DNA from: Diprion similis
Lineage: Eukaryota; Arthropoda; Insecta; Hymenoptera; Diprionidae
DNA: 64,000 nucleotides
Direction: 5' to 3'
Assembly: GCF_021155765.1 (NCBI RefSeq)
Contig: NC_060114.1
Location: 6,448,001-6,512,000 of the forward strand
A model generated the notes under the pieces. That model did not search any database. It was not told where the DNA came from and was given only the letters and a program-made list of their open reading frames with translations. Position numbers and translations under genes: made by a program. Of this stretch, positions 46,710 through 59,903 are shown one piece after another; position 1 is the stretch's first letter, and every line of letters starts with the position of its first letter.

Positions 46710-49700
46710 ATGAGAATCAACTCGAGTAAGATGAGCACTCCGATCGAGGAGAAGATATACCAGAACCTCAAGGTACGTTTTCGTCGTTTAAGGAGATTCC
46801 GCGATCTCGAAAGCCTTGCATGGCATGTCTGGTTAAAGTTTTCCTTCTTCTGTCTTACCTGCAACCCTGCGGTACTGCATCTCCTCATTATTTTCAAATC
46901 AATAACTCGAGAGCGCTACTATACAGTCGGTTTAACTTACCCGGTTGGCTGGCTGGTCTTTAGACATTTTTCAATATACTCGTTAATGATGTTTTTTACC
47001 CGATTATTTACCAGTTTTTGATTATTGATTCTGCGATTCGTTAGTCCGATATTTTCACGTATCAGCTTTTTTATGTTTTGTTTCTCTTCTCCACCTGCGC
47101 GCTTTAATCTCAGATATAAAATTCATGGGTTAAATTTTGATTCGAAATTTGAATCTCGATCAAATCCCTAGATACAGGAAATGCAGATGGCATTTTTTTT
47201 TTACGAAGCTGAAGTTAGTAACGTTAACGTAACGAAAAATGATGGAAAAATTCATTATTATACAATTTTAGCATGACGTTCAAGGAGCTGGCGTTACAAA
47301 ATATGATTATTTATTTGCTATTATGGTTTACTAAATTTCAGACAATCCCAAAGTTGCGAAATAATGATTTCTCCTAAACATATTGCATCGTTACAAATTT
47401 CAAACACATTTTCTTTTTCTCTCCATCTCGCTCTCAATGCTTCTCACGATCCTAAAGATCACTGATCCTAGGGAAGATTTTACTCATATTGAAAAAGATT
47501 GCTAATTGTATCCTGCAATAATTTTTATTCATTGTACAGTTGAGAAGTGTTAATAAATTTTAGGTATATAAAACCATATGAAAATCGATGTTAGAAGTTT
47601 TTGAAGTCATGATAAGGTCTAAATATTTTTCGGTCAATATGTTCGTAAAAAAAGCTATCACGGAATTTTCGTATCAACCAAAAAATTTCAATGTAATTGC
47701 AAATCCACAAAAATTATTCATTTACAAAAATCATTTAGCCGAATTTCTCAGCTTTTGCCGAATCGTAATTTTCAAAGAATTGTTCTTCATTATCTAACAC
47801 GGTATGTGTATTGAAAAAACTGGAAACATATTTATGTTATTTGAACCCGCAAGGTTTTTATTTTCTTCATATTTAGTAGGACTTTGTTTATTTATCGAAT
47901 TCCGAAATTACATCAGCTAACTTTCTGTTGTTGGGCAATAGTTATTGGTTTTATTTATTGTTTAGACGTTATTGGATTTATTAGACAGTATGATTGATTC
48001 ACATTGTTAATGTTCAACTAATTTGAAGTATTCGTAAAAGGTTCGGACTGGTATGGTGACTGTGAGCGATGGAAAGAGCAAGCCGATTCCTATGCGGCTC
48101 CATCTCTCGATGGAGGTTCTCAAACTGCAGCGAGAGGACACTGAGGTAAAGTGAATAGTTTTAACACATCGAAGAACCATCGGAAAAAAAATTTTGTCCA
48201 CAATTTTCTGCATCCGCTAAGCAAGAAACGCATCCATAATTTCCAGATTCCAAAATCCTAGTTCAGAAAAATTCATTCTCGTTATAAATTAATGCTTTGC
48301 GATTCTTCAAAACTCCACGAATTCTTTCGCTATTCAACAGAATTTTTTTTGAATTCTTTAAACTGTCGCAAACACTTATCTAATATCTACAATTCTTTCC
48401 AATTTAATATCTTCAATTTTTTTTCATCATATTTGATTCCCGGCAATTTATTTTTAAAAAATCCCTCGCCACCTTGTATTTTTATCCTGCGTTTATTCCG
48501 AATAATTTCACGCCGAGAGCACGAAATATTTCGTCCCGATAGTCGTACTTTGGGAAAAAATAGTCGCAACTAATTTCAGCAGGCTATGAATCACAACAAG
48601 CCGCCATTAGACGCGAAAGAAAGAATGGTTCAGATAACCAGACAGAAGATAGGAGGACTGGGACTCAGCATCAAAGGAGGCGCCGAGCACAAACTTCCGG
48701 TTCTCATATCCAGGATTTATAAGGGTCAAGCAGCCGACCAGTGCGGCCAACTTTTCGTTGGCGATGCCATCATCAAGGGTATGAAATTTGAAAAACCCGA
48801 ATTACGTGGTTGACGAAGATTTTTTCAAAAGTATGCAACTTTTCGAGAGCTCAATTGTGTAAACCAAGGTGTCCAGTATTCATGGAAATTATGGAATCAG
48901 GGAATTTCAAATTCCCTGGAAAAAACCTGGAAATCTCAGGGAATTTCATATCGTATCTGGAATATACAAATTTTCATCCTAGGTTTATAAAAATTGAGCT
49001 ATTTGGTGAGAAAAAGAAATTTTCTTTCAACTTTCAGGCAATGGTCATGAACCAAGTCCTGACTTCTTAAAAATTGTACGTGCTAGCAAATCCTTACAAA
49101 TTCGCTTCACAATGAGTTGTGCTCTGGTCAAATATAGAATATTCTTGTTCGTATGACTGTTGTATTTTTCATTTATTGTGTCATAAGAACAAAGTGAATA
49201 AATAATGATTCTTGTCTGGAAAACCTGGAGTTTTCCGAGAATTACGTTTTCGCAAATAACTGGATACCCAGTAAACGTACACATATGAATTTGGCGGAAA
49301 TACGTGAATCGAATCACACAATTCAATTGGACATTCCGTCGTTACGTCCTCCAGACCTCAAATTCTTTTCCCACAGTCTTATATATATAGTCACTAGACA
49401 CCCTAAATCCTCTTCTTATCTTCCTCGAGTCAGCAGTGTGCTCTCTCTACTCCCGACTGCAACTACTTACAGTCCCTTGCACCCCCCCCCCCCCCCCCCC
49501 CAATAGACACTCTCAAGTCATCTTCCATTGGCCAACATCCAAGTTCCTCTCCTCTCTTCCCTTCTTCCTTTTCCGCATCTTCTCACTGTAATCTCCATTT
49601 CTTTCACAAGCAATCAATTATATACTTGAACATTCAACTCCTCGATGCAAGTTCCTCTCGTTTCCTCTTATCCTTTGTACGTGAGCAAAGCCGACGGGTT

Positions 49701-52700
49701 ATGAACCCCAAATGGACATGATAACATCACGGCTGGGTTTGGAAGCGGTCTTCGATAGCCGCGTGATCGTGATCACAATCGTCCAGCCCGTAAAACCGTT
49801 GTTACATTAAAATCATTTTTGGTAGTTTACTTCACATTTTCCATTTCCCGAGAATCACGGATGTTTTTTTTTTTTATTGAAAAGGGGTATATTTGAAAAA
49901 AATTATTTTCATCACGTTTCTTACGATTTCACTGATTTGAATGCTTATGTGAAGTGAAATGCATCATCGATAATTCTTCTGACGTTTTTTGTAATCCCAC
50001 TCACCTGGGAACAGTTTCATTCGCGTTTCATCTGTTTGACCCTTATTCCTACAATCAATCGACGATTCATTTAGTTTGTCAGGATCTTACTCACGCTTTC
50101 TAATAACTTTTCATTCAATTTTTTTTCGTTCAAGTCACCCGTTTTCATGAGTACTTAATACCTAATTTTATGACATGCTCAAACCGACGTTACTCAAATT
50201 TTCAATATTGAACTAACGGTTTTTCGATTTTTACATTGCTTACGGATTTTCATTGAAGATGAAAACAAAATTATACCGTTCTTGTCCAATATAGTGTACA
50301 AAAAAAAAAATCCATTTGAAACAAAAAACTAACGCAAACACGAATTTAGAGGGTGAACAATGAAAATTAACACCGAGAAAATAACTCAAATTAACCGACA
50401 CGAACGGTAAAATGTTTTTCTTTTCTTATTCCTCAGTGAATGGAGAGTACATTACAGCCTGCCATCATGACGACGCTGTAAACATATTGAGAAACGCTGG
50501 GGACTTGGTGGTTCTCACGGTGAAACATTATCGGGCGGCAAAGCCGTTTCTACAGAAGAATGGTAAGCATAGAGAACAAAAGGAAGCGAAAAATACTTTT
50601 AGATAACGCGAGCGTGTTCATACGGTTTTCCATGCTTGTTTTCCGTAGACAAAGTAATCGTTTCTATGACACCTGAGTGAGTCTGCGAATGCGCATGCGC
50701 GGAGTACGTAAAAGTCTACTTTTCAATACTTCGCGCATGCGCTGTCGCGAACAAATCTAACCTTGCGCGGCCCTAACCTCAATTTCGTGCTTTGTGAAAA
50801 CCGCGTGACATGCTCTTGATACATGAAGAATCGTGTGCAAGAAGGAAGCAACGATCTTTTCGCCTCGCGTGTTTGTCTCCTTGTTGCGCAATAAAATACT
50901 AATTCTCGGTAAAATCTCTTGCGCGATTGCAATTTTCTTACACCGCTTATTCTTTCAAAATACCTGACTACATACGATTTCCCTAATTTTTTTTGTCTCT
51001 TTGAAGCTTACAATGCTGGATCGAATCGATGTGTCACATTTTTTTGTCATTCTTTTTCAACTATATTATTTCAAAGACCAGTTTTCTTGAATTTTCTAGA
51101 AAAGAAATTTTTTTTTTTGTACTTTTGAAAATAAGAAATTTCCGTTACTTTCTTGCCAAGTTTTTGAAAATTATCTTTCAAAACATCAAAAATATGTCCC
51201 AATCAGGCTTGAATCAATCAAAAATTTAGGGACTTTTTTCATTTATTTATTTCTTTTACACTACAAAGAAAAGCATAAATGCTGCTTTGGAATTTAGAAA
51301 CTTTTGCGTCGAAATTTTTCCAGCAAGAACTGGCTAAAAAACAAACAATAGATCCTTATTATTTTAGTCGCAAATAAATAACGAAGGTTCAAAGGAATAA
51401 AAATACCAGCTCGGAAATTAACCGACAAAATTCTTCGAATGAATAAAGCAGCGATTCTTCTATTCCAAATTTTCATCGCGTTTGTTGAATATTTTTCTGT
51501 CATTCCTTTTTCCCCATCAGAGAAGGAGGAAAAACTGGATAACGCCAGTAACGAGGTTGTAGAAGACGGTTGGATTTCACCAAGCAGAAGATCTGGCAGT
51601 CCTAGATGCGGCCACAGCAGGCACAGCTCGAACGCCTCCTCAACTTCAATTCAGGACAAAAAATGGCTCGATATCATAACCGGTACTTTACTAAAACTTT
51701 CCTCCTCTATATAAGAATGTTCGGTTTTTTTCTGATTCCTTTTTGTTTTTGTTGTACCTGGAATCTCATCGGAAAGATGAGAAAAAGAAACTACAATAAC
51801 ATGTCTTGCGTGATCTCAAAAATGGAATTCCATTTCAAAATCTCGATTAAGATCTTAAAAAAATATTTTCCAAGCAATCACACTCGTCCTGATACAATTA
51901 CAACGAACAAGAAAAATCATAATTATAACAATCTGGTACGGACGTGAACAAAATTATTTTGTACAGAAATCATTGTAAAAAAAAAACAACAACAACAACA
52001 ACACCAACCAATAACAAAAAGAAACAACAAAAACACAAAATAAACAACCAAATAAATCTTTGAAAAAATAATTTCATCAAATTCTCTGAATTGCCATTGA
52101 AAATATGTAGAAAAAACACGTATAATGATCGTATTTTTGTATTTTTAGTACCTCTGATGATGGCGTACGTGACGAGATACATATTTGGTACAGACAAGCT
52201 GAGAAGAAACGCGTTCGAAGTGCGTGGCTTGAACGGTTCAAGAACCGGAGTAATTCATTGCGATGACAGCGCGATTTTGAGCCAGTGGCTGAAATTCATC
52301 ACCGACAACGTGACGGGGGTGACGCATCTACAGGTGACGGACGATTATTATATTTATTAAAATTATTATGGCTCCCGGTGAAATTTTCTTCCACTCTGAA
52401 TATTACTTCGTTCGCGAATGAAGTGAGACTGAAAATTTCCAAGTAATTATCTAGTAAATTGCAAAAGAAAAAGTGCGATGAATTTTTATACACATGTTAT
52501 CGCAAAAAAATTTTAAAACCTTCCACTGAAAGTGGATGAAAATAATTTCAAACTAAAGAATGTCCAAAATCTAGATACGAAAAAAAAAAAAAAAAATAAA
52601 TCAAAAAACTACTCAGCAAGAATAAAAACTGAAACACCGATAACCTAAAGCAATGCAAAAATAAAATCAGGCACGGAAACAGCAACGAAAACAAGAACGA

Positions 52701-55700
52701 CGATCGAACAGAAACGAAGACAATAAAAAGACGAAAAAATAAACTGAAACAAAATCAATAATATTTAAAAAAAAAAAGCAACCGGAAACAGTAGCTGAAA
52801 CGACAAAACCAAATATACTTCACCAAAATTGGTAATTCTTGAAATTCATCCGATCGATTCTACATTTTTGACTTTGAATTATTTGAAGAAATTCTTTCGC
52901 AACAATTCTCTGCAGGGCTTAGAGAAGAAATAATGTTTTTTTACTGATTGACCGCGAAACTTCATCAATCAATTACTTTATTTTCTTGCTCTATTGATCA
53001 ATAGATGAAACTATACAACCGTAACTTCAGCGTTGGCGAACGGATTGAGTACATGGGATGGGTGAACGAGGCTGTGAGTAATAGTAACCAACCCTGGCAG
53101 AGCTATAGGCCAAGATTTCTGGCGTTGAAAGGCCCGGATTTACTGCTATTCGAAACGCCTCCGGTGAGTAAAAAAAAAAAACTGGACCAATATTCAATGA
53201 CGTTGAATAGAAATGAAATATTTTTTTTTAAATTGATTAACAACTTGGCTATTTAATTCAGGGTGGCCCTTAATATTGGTGAAAAAGAAAAAAAAAAAAT
53301 TCTCTCACCCCTTAAATTGACGCGAAATACTAAAAAACTAATAATACTAATAATACAATGTGTTGAAAATCTTTTGAATTTCCGCAATGCCGAGTTATCA
53401 TTCAATTCTTACTGAAATCGTTATCGCAACATTGTTTGAATTGCAGTGCGTTCAATGAACGATATATTCTGTACTTACAAAGAAGTTTCAGATCTCATCG
53501 AATTCTGAAAATTTAATCGGAGACGTGAAGCGATATCTTACAATTAGTATTATCCAAAATGTCATCTGGATCTTGTTGTACAGCCAGGAATGAAAATAAC
53601 TTTAAAACAGTTGAAAATAAATTTCGCATCTCTGCACCTGGAGAAAAAATGTAATTCTGAAAATCCGATTATCTCTCGATCAAAACTCTGCAGAGAAAAT
53701 TATTGTTAGCAAGAGATTTGCACAGAGTATAACAGAAAAATATGAATAAACCGAATTTCTTTGATGACCTAATAATTAGCGATTTTCTTCTTTTCTTTAT
53801 AATTTTTCTATTCAGTGCAATATCGGCGACTGGTCTCGCTGCGCGTTGACGTTCAAAGTTTATCAGACGATGTTCAGGGTGATGAAAGAGTCCGAAAACG
53901 TCGACGAGAGACAGCATTGCTTCCTGGCTCAGAGTCCTGGAAAATCGCCGCGTTATCTGAGCGTTGAAACAAGGCAGGAACTCCTGAGGGTCGAAGCGGC
54001 TTGGCACACGGCAGTTTGCTCGGCCGTGACGCATCTCAAAGTGAGTAAAAGACAAAAAATAATTTCAAATTTTTATGAACGCCGTTTTAAAAAAAATTTG
54101 CGAAATCCCTTCAAGTTCGATTCTATTAAAAAAGTACGTACGGTGTCGGTGTCGGTGTCGGTGTCGTTGATGTCGGTGTCGTCGGTGTTGGTGTCGTCGG
54201 TGTCGTTGATGTTGGTGTCGTCGGTGTCGTCGGTTTGGTGTCGTCGGTGTCGGTGTCGTCGGTGTTGGTGTCGTCGGTGTCGTTGATGTTGGTGTTGGTG
54301 TCGGTTTTGGTGTCGGTGTCGTTGATGTCGGTGTTGGTGTCGGTGTTGGTGTTGGTGTTGTTGCTTCGAATGATGAAAGAATCGAGACATTTTCAGATCA
54401 ACAGTAACCGTGGATAATGAAAAATGAGATTTTTTTAAAGTGTGAAAAGAGCACAGAAATTTCACTTCGTGGGAATACTTAATAGATAAAATGAAACATC
54501 TGACAATTTGATGTTATTGAAGAACTACTCGTTCTTTTTTTTTTTTTTTTTTTTTTTTTTGGATTGCTGGAAACTCAAAAAATGAAAACATTTTATTGAT
54601 GAATATTTTTTTTATGAGAATATGGTAAGATTCGTTTACATTTGACCGTGGTATATAAATATATATTTTGTTTTCAAGCTTGTATAAAACTTGAAAAAAT
54701 TTCAAGGCAATAATTGCATCAAATGACGAAAAAATGAGAGGTTTCGAATCTTGGAATGTACAGAAAGTGCAAAGTGATGAAGAGTAAAATATTTTTACAC
54801 GAACGGGTATGTCGCGTGAATGAAATGAAAATATTTAGGAATTAATTCGAATTAGGTTCTATAGTGGAATAAACTTATTTTGTGAATTGTTGAGCGAATC
54901 ACGGTGAATGAAATGATGCAATTACTTGAAATATATCGCAAAATACCACACCATGAAAAATAATAATTGCTTTAAACAAACACGTTTAGTCACGGAAATA
55001 TCGATATGCTGTGAGTCCGTAAAAAAACCTTGAAATGAATAAATAAAGAATCATATCAACTGAAATTTAGGTGTTGATTTTCAATTCTTTGAAAACATAA
55101 CGACATGAAAAATACAATTTCAAAATCGGTTCAAGGAACTCCGAATAAAAAGTAAAGTCTGAATCCTTGATTGTCGATTTTTCAGTCGCACAAAAATCAG
55201 ATAACTTGTATTCTAACATTAAATAACTGCTGATAAAAAACAGTGACAAAAAGAAAAGAAAATCTCTGACGACGAATATTAGAAATTTGAAATTTTTGAA
55301 TTTCAGCACTGAACAGAAAACAGAGAAAAAAAAACAACTCTGGACGTTTCATGTTTCATTCGACCCTTATTTTTCAGAGTCAGACTTTCCCGGTGACATT
55401 TAGCGGCAGAAGTTCAACCCTAACTTTAGAATGGACTCAGGGTTTCACCCTTGCCTACGAAAACGGAGGTGAAATTATATGGAAGTATAAATTCTCCCAG
55501 CTTCGAGGCTCCAGTGACGACGGCAAAAGTCGCCTGAAGCTCCACTTTCAGGAGCCAGAAACGATCGCGATCGAGACTAAGGTGATTATTAAACGCTGAT
55601 TGGGTAGTTTGTTTGTTCAAAAATGTATAATTTTTTACTTTAACTACATTCTCACCTACTTATTTCTGAATTTCATTTTCATCAAACGCAGGAATTGGAA

Positions 55701-55799
55701 TGCACTCAGCTGCAGAATCTCCTTTTCTGCATGCACGCGTTTTTGACAGCAAAAGTGGCAGCCGTAGATCCGACATTCCTAACATCCACGACTCCGTAA
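46710..55799 (+). CDS. Syn2: Gamma-syntrophin (dystrophin-complex adaptor), 10 coding exons
   Basis: Gamma-syntrophin binds dystrophin-type proteins and recruits membrane partners through its PDZ domain. Coding exons are 46710-46772, 48041-48145, 48580-48778, 50437-50562, 51521-51682, 52149-52333, 53005-53163, 53816-54040, 55378-55581 and 55692-55799; all joins keep frame and give about 511 residues, close to vertebrate gamma-syntrophins. Residues about 22-56 (VRTGMV...MRLHLSMEVL) match the N-terminal split-PH segment. The PDZ domain spans about 72-160, with GLGLSIKGGAEH at its ligand loop. A Ser-rich linker (about 165-218) precedes the second PH region (GTDKLRRNAFEV, YMGWVNE, RPRFLALKG). The C-terminal syntrophin-unique region contains KFSQLRGSSDDGK and TAKVAAVDPTF. 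The presence of these gamma-type signatures distinguishes it from alpha/beta syntrophins. Met8 (46731) is an alternative start. The exon 3 acceptor is a tandem CAGCAG. AATAAA signals follow at 56006 and 56080. A 75-codon upstream ORF ends 10 bases before the start. Confidence 0.95.
50690..50742 (+). promoter_or_regulatory. Paired GCGCATGCGC motifs in gamma-syntrophin intron 4
   Basis: GCGCATGCGC occurs at 50691-50700 and 50733-50742. This is the binding palindrome of the NRF-1/Ewg family. The two sites are arms of an imperfect hairpin and lie in a small CpG-rich patch of an otherwise AT-rich intron, so an internal promoter or enhancer is possible. Confidence 0.4.
54138..54366 (+). repeat. GGTGTC-type minisatellite in gamma-syntrophin intron 8
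   Basis: This is an imperfect array of GGTGTC, GTCGTT and GGTGTT hexamers. It has no stop in several frames on both strands, which creates spurious reading frames rich in Val-Ser or His-Gln. It lies about 100 bases after the exon 8 donor. Confidence 0.9.
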
Positions 55800-57445
55800 C
55801 GCATCGAGAAACGTTAAAAACGGCGTCAGTAGCAGGAAAATCGGGCAAAGAAGATCGAAAACAAGGAGTCTTGACAGAGAAAATTAAGTTGGGGGAAAAA
55901 AAAATGCACGTGGAGAAATGAATATGCAACAAAGAGCATGAACTGACAAAATGTGAACAATTACCAAATATTAGATCGTAATTATTGATAACCGCGATAA
56001 CGTATAATAAATTACAGGATGTAAGAGAAAAAAAAGTAAGACAGAGGAAAAAGAAGAAGAAACAGAGTTAAAAAAAGAATAAAGAAGAAAATTTACAATT
56101 ATTATCCGTTGAATTGTAGTATATTTTATCAGGCTGATTATTCACGCTATTACTTGTATATCGTTAGAAACCTACTCGACAATTTTTGCTTTCGTGCCAA
56201 AAAATTGGCTTCTTTTATCACATTTTGTGTATCCAAGTTTTCGCTTAAAAATTTCAGAGTCTAAAACAGAAAATCCGAAATTCCGATAAAAGAATAAACA
56301 ATCATTGATTATAATTTTGGCCCGAGAGCGAAAATTCTCATTAATTATTATTGATACCGGACCTGAGGAAATAAATAATAGAAACCTGCTGACTATTAGT
56401 ATTAGAAAATAGATATCAGATTTAATTGAGAGTCGTTAAAGTTATTCTGTATGAATTATTATAATTATTATAGAATATATCTAAATGTATAAATATATGT
56501 GACGTCGTCGAAATATCTTGTTAAAGAAAAAGAAAAGAAAAAGAAACAAAAAAAAAACAACAACAACAACAACAGGGACAAAATAATTTTGTCGTTGACT
56601 GATTGTGTGCAATATTACGACATATTTTTAAAATAATTTAATCTCGTCTTGGTATAATATTAATTAATATTATTATGAGGAAGGAATTGCAGCTTCTTGT
56701 ATTGCAAACAGTTAATTTGACGATGACGTTTTGACGCAGCTATTTGCAGAGAAACGATGAAATACAAACAGGGCGTCACATTTTTATTCTGACGACGTCA
56801 TTTGATCTAAGAAACCGAAGAAAATTTTTCGTCAACCATCATTTCAGAAATTTTTTTACGAACAAGTTTTACGAAAATTGAAAAACCCTTTCAATTTTCT
56901 GTTAATTTTCATTCCAGCTGTATCTCAGGTGTGCTGTTTTTCAATTTAGGATTGAAATTTTGAAATTCAAAACATCAGATTCAACCGGAATTCATAAGTT
57001 ATTATAGTCGAGGAAATTAATGAAAATTCCTGATTGAACGTTTCAATATTGGGTAAAACTTGTCTTACATTAAACGTTCAGTTGATAGATTATTCAAATT
57101 GAAGGAAAGCCTAGAAAATATCTGATACAAGAAAATGAAAAAAAAAAAAAAACCGATTTGCGAACATTTTTTTACCGCAATTCCCTCAGTTTCTCAAATA
57201 AAAATTGCTGAATAATGATAGACATTCCAGGTAAATACGAAAAAAAAATTTCTGGAATAACTTGTTTCGAAAATATTTTGCGATTTCTTGATACTTTCAT
57301 TAATAATTATCATTGCTATTGGGATACCCTGCATTTTATGTCTTAATACATGGGTTTTCGAAAAGGCAAGGCTGCTTCTAATGTATGAAATCTCGCTTTT
57401 TACAAGCTCGGATTACTTTCAATTATTACCGATAGTTCATTACAA

Positions 57446-57478
<33 letters not shown>

Positions 57479-59325
57479 CTACATCAATAGATCATTATTT
57501 TATATTATCAATATACATCATTATATTTTATCATGATACAAATAAATCACGTACATCAGTTTCTCTGTACAGAAATGAAAAACAAAGAAGGAGAACAAAA
57601 AAAAACCTACTTTTTTTTTGACACTCTTCATTTCACTCTAAATAATAATTCGCAACTTTTGTCATCGTAATTTTCGCCTCTCTTAAGTCGACTCAGCATA
57701 AGATGTCAAGTTTTAAGTATGGTTAGAGAAACATACATCAATCGCTGATTTTTGCAATTTTGAAATAAATCAAATCGCAAATAATTATTGCTAATAATTT
57801 CGTGTATATGATACTCGCATACAATTTCGGTGATCGTAAGCAATGCAATTGTGAAGCTGACGAAGCAATCCATAATATCAATTGTTAGAGATTTAGAGAA
57901 ATGCTCGATACATGTGGCATCACAATTTATTAAAAAAAAAAAAAAAAAAAAAAAAAGAAGAAGAATTAATTTTCTTTCTACAGCTTGTGTTTTTTTTTCG
58001 TCAGCTCGATCCTAACTGAAAATTACGAAGATTTTCAGTTTTGACGATTGAAAATAAGTAGTTTGATCAGTATATTCTTCGATAAATAATCTTTGCCATT
58101 TTTAAAATTACTAGAGTTTTGATGATAAACGGTAAAAGTAATAAAATTTCCCGCGTTTATTGTCCAAATTTCTGAGATTTCGGAATTGTTTGCAACGTTT
58201 AAAGTGAAATTACGTAGAGATTGAATTGAAAATCGTAAACGATTTTTAATTTTTCACTTACATACGTAGTCATAATTTCAGGGCAAAAATTTTGATGAGA
58301 TATTTAATCCATGTCAGTGAAATTATTGAGCTCTTTAACAGAAAACAAAAAATTTGCCGAGTTTCGCATTTTAAATGTTAACAGAATTCTTAACTCGACA
58401 CAATCACAAACGGCGAAGAAGTCACGAATAACAATTAGTAATCATAGGTATGTGATAGATATATATATATATATATTATATATTACAATATACATATATA
58501 TATGTACGATAATACACAGTTCTATCAAATTCATGTCAATATATTATAACAATAATAATTTGTCTTTTAACTAACTTGTAGTAAAGTGCCTGTAATACGA
58601 TTTAATTATAGAATACTAATATATTAATTATATAGTGTCTGTATAGAAATGAAAATTATCGACTTTCGAGTTGAGAAAAACAGGGAATTACATCAAGGCG
58701 AATGAAGAAATTGAAATAAGAGGAAAAAAAAAAAAAAATTGTTTATTAATCGATAATTTAAAAATCAAGATTTTCTAGTCCATGATGTAATTATTATTAC
58801 GGTCAAGAGAAGGATAAACGTTTGGGAAAAATTAAACTATTATTTTCTTTCTATTTCCTCTTTAAAAATTTTTCACAATCCTATTCAACAATTATTATCG
58901 ATGTCGATGTCAAGTCTAATCGTAACGCAAATGAAAAGGAAATATTGAAAAGAGCGACGGAAACAAAAAGAAATAAATTTAAATATTTGTAATCAGTTTT
59001 CGATACTTACGTAATGATTTGTTTAAATCAAATACTTGTGTCGGTAACACGATGGATGGATAATATTCTAACAATAATCATTCCATCATCATTACAGACT
59101 GCATAATTAACACTTGAAGAAATTAATAATATTAATTTTAACGTCAATAATAATAACAATATTGTATCAAGCATCATATGTCTATCAACATTGTATAGAA
59201 TAATACACGTATTACATAATTATGAGAAAACCATGTAGTTAGGAGAATGGAATGAAGATAAACACGTTGAAAACGTGACGTGTCATAAGATTATGCTTTT
59301 AATAATATACATGAGTAATTAAACG
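55800..59325. other. 3' region of gamma-syntrophin and gene-free DNA
   Basis: Two AATAAA signals (56006, 56080) lie about 210-285 bases after the stop codon. Beyond that the DNA is AT-rich, with A/T runs, a TTA microsatellite and an AT repeat at about 58459-58502. No gene is recognised. Confidence 0.5.
57447..57478 (+). repeat. TTA microsatellite
   Basis: Ten or so ATT/TTA triplets in noncoding DNA downstream of gamma-syntrophin. Confidence 0.85.
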
Positions 59326-59327
59326 TA

Positions 59328-59585
59328 TGAGGCAGTCCACCCAAATCGACCAACTTCCGGTCAGTCACGATTTTTTCTGTTGTTGTCCTTGCTCTGAAAT
59401 ATTTTTCTGAATTTTTTCACATTTTTTAGAATAACTTTTTCTGCGTTACAATTTTTCAAATCCAAAAAAACTGAAAAATCGACCAATTTTAAAAAGCTGA
59501 AAAAATTCTGAAAAATCCTGCTTTATTTACAAAAATTTTCAAGCCCTGACCCAAAGTGAGCAGACGTTTGCTTCTAGTTTTATTC

Positions 59586-59622
<37 letters not shown>

Positions 59623-59901
59623 AAACAACGTTCAATAATAAAGAAGCAAACGTCCGCCGACTTTGGCTAAGAGCTTAAAAATCTTGACAAACGAAGCAGA
59701 ATTTTTCAGAAATTATTCAAATTTTTCAATTGCGGCTATCGATTTGCTCATTTTTAAAAATCATAAGTAAATGAGATGATTTTGAAAAAATCTGAAAAAA
59801 ATCCAGAATGTTTTTTTTAAGGTGAAATAGCATAAAAAATCATGACTCTAATCGGAACGGGTCAGGGTCAGACTTTGGTCGGTTTGGGGTGGATCGCCTC
59901 A
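59328..59901. mobile_element. TA-flanked foldback element
   Basis: TA flanks both sides (59326-59327 and 59902-59903). The ends TGAGGCAGTCCACCCAAATC and, on the other strand, TGAGGCGATCCACCCCAAAC are inverted repeats. Inner arms also pair (AGCAGACGTTTGCTTC against GAAGCAAACGTCCGCCG). A run of 34 T sits near the centre (59588-59621). It is a nonautonomous element. Confidence 0.7.
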
Positions 59902-59903
59902 TA

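Noticed and set aside
48840-49230. GGGAATTTCA and TGGAAAACCTGGA repeats in syntrophin intron 3 as a transposon
   Set aside because: Only short repeated motifs were seen; no paired ends or target duplication could be found.
54073-54465. His/Gln/Arg-rich 130-codon frame on the minus strand
   Set aside because: It is produced by the GGTGTC-type hexamer repeat, which lacks stops in several frames.
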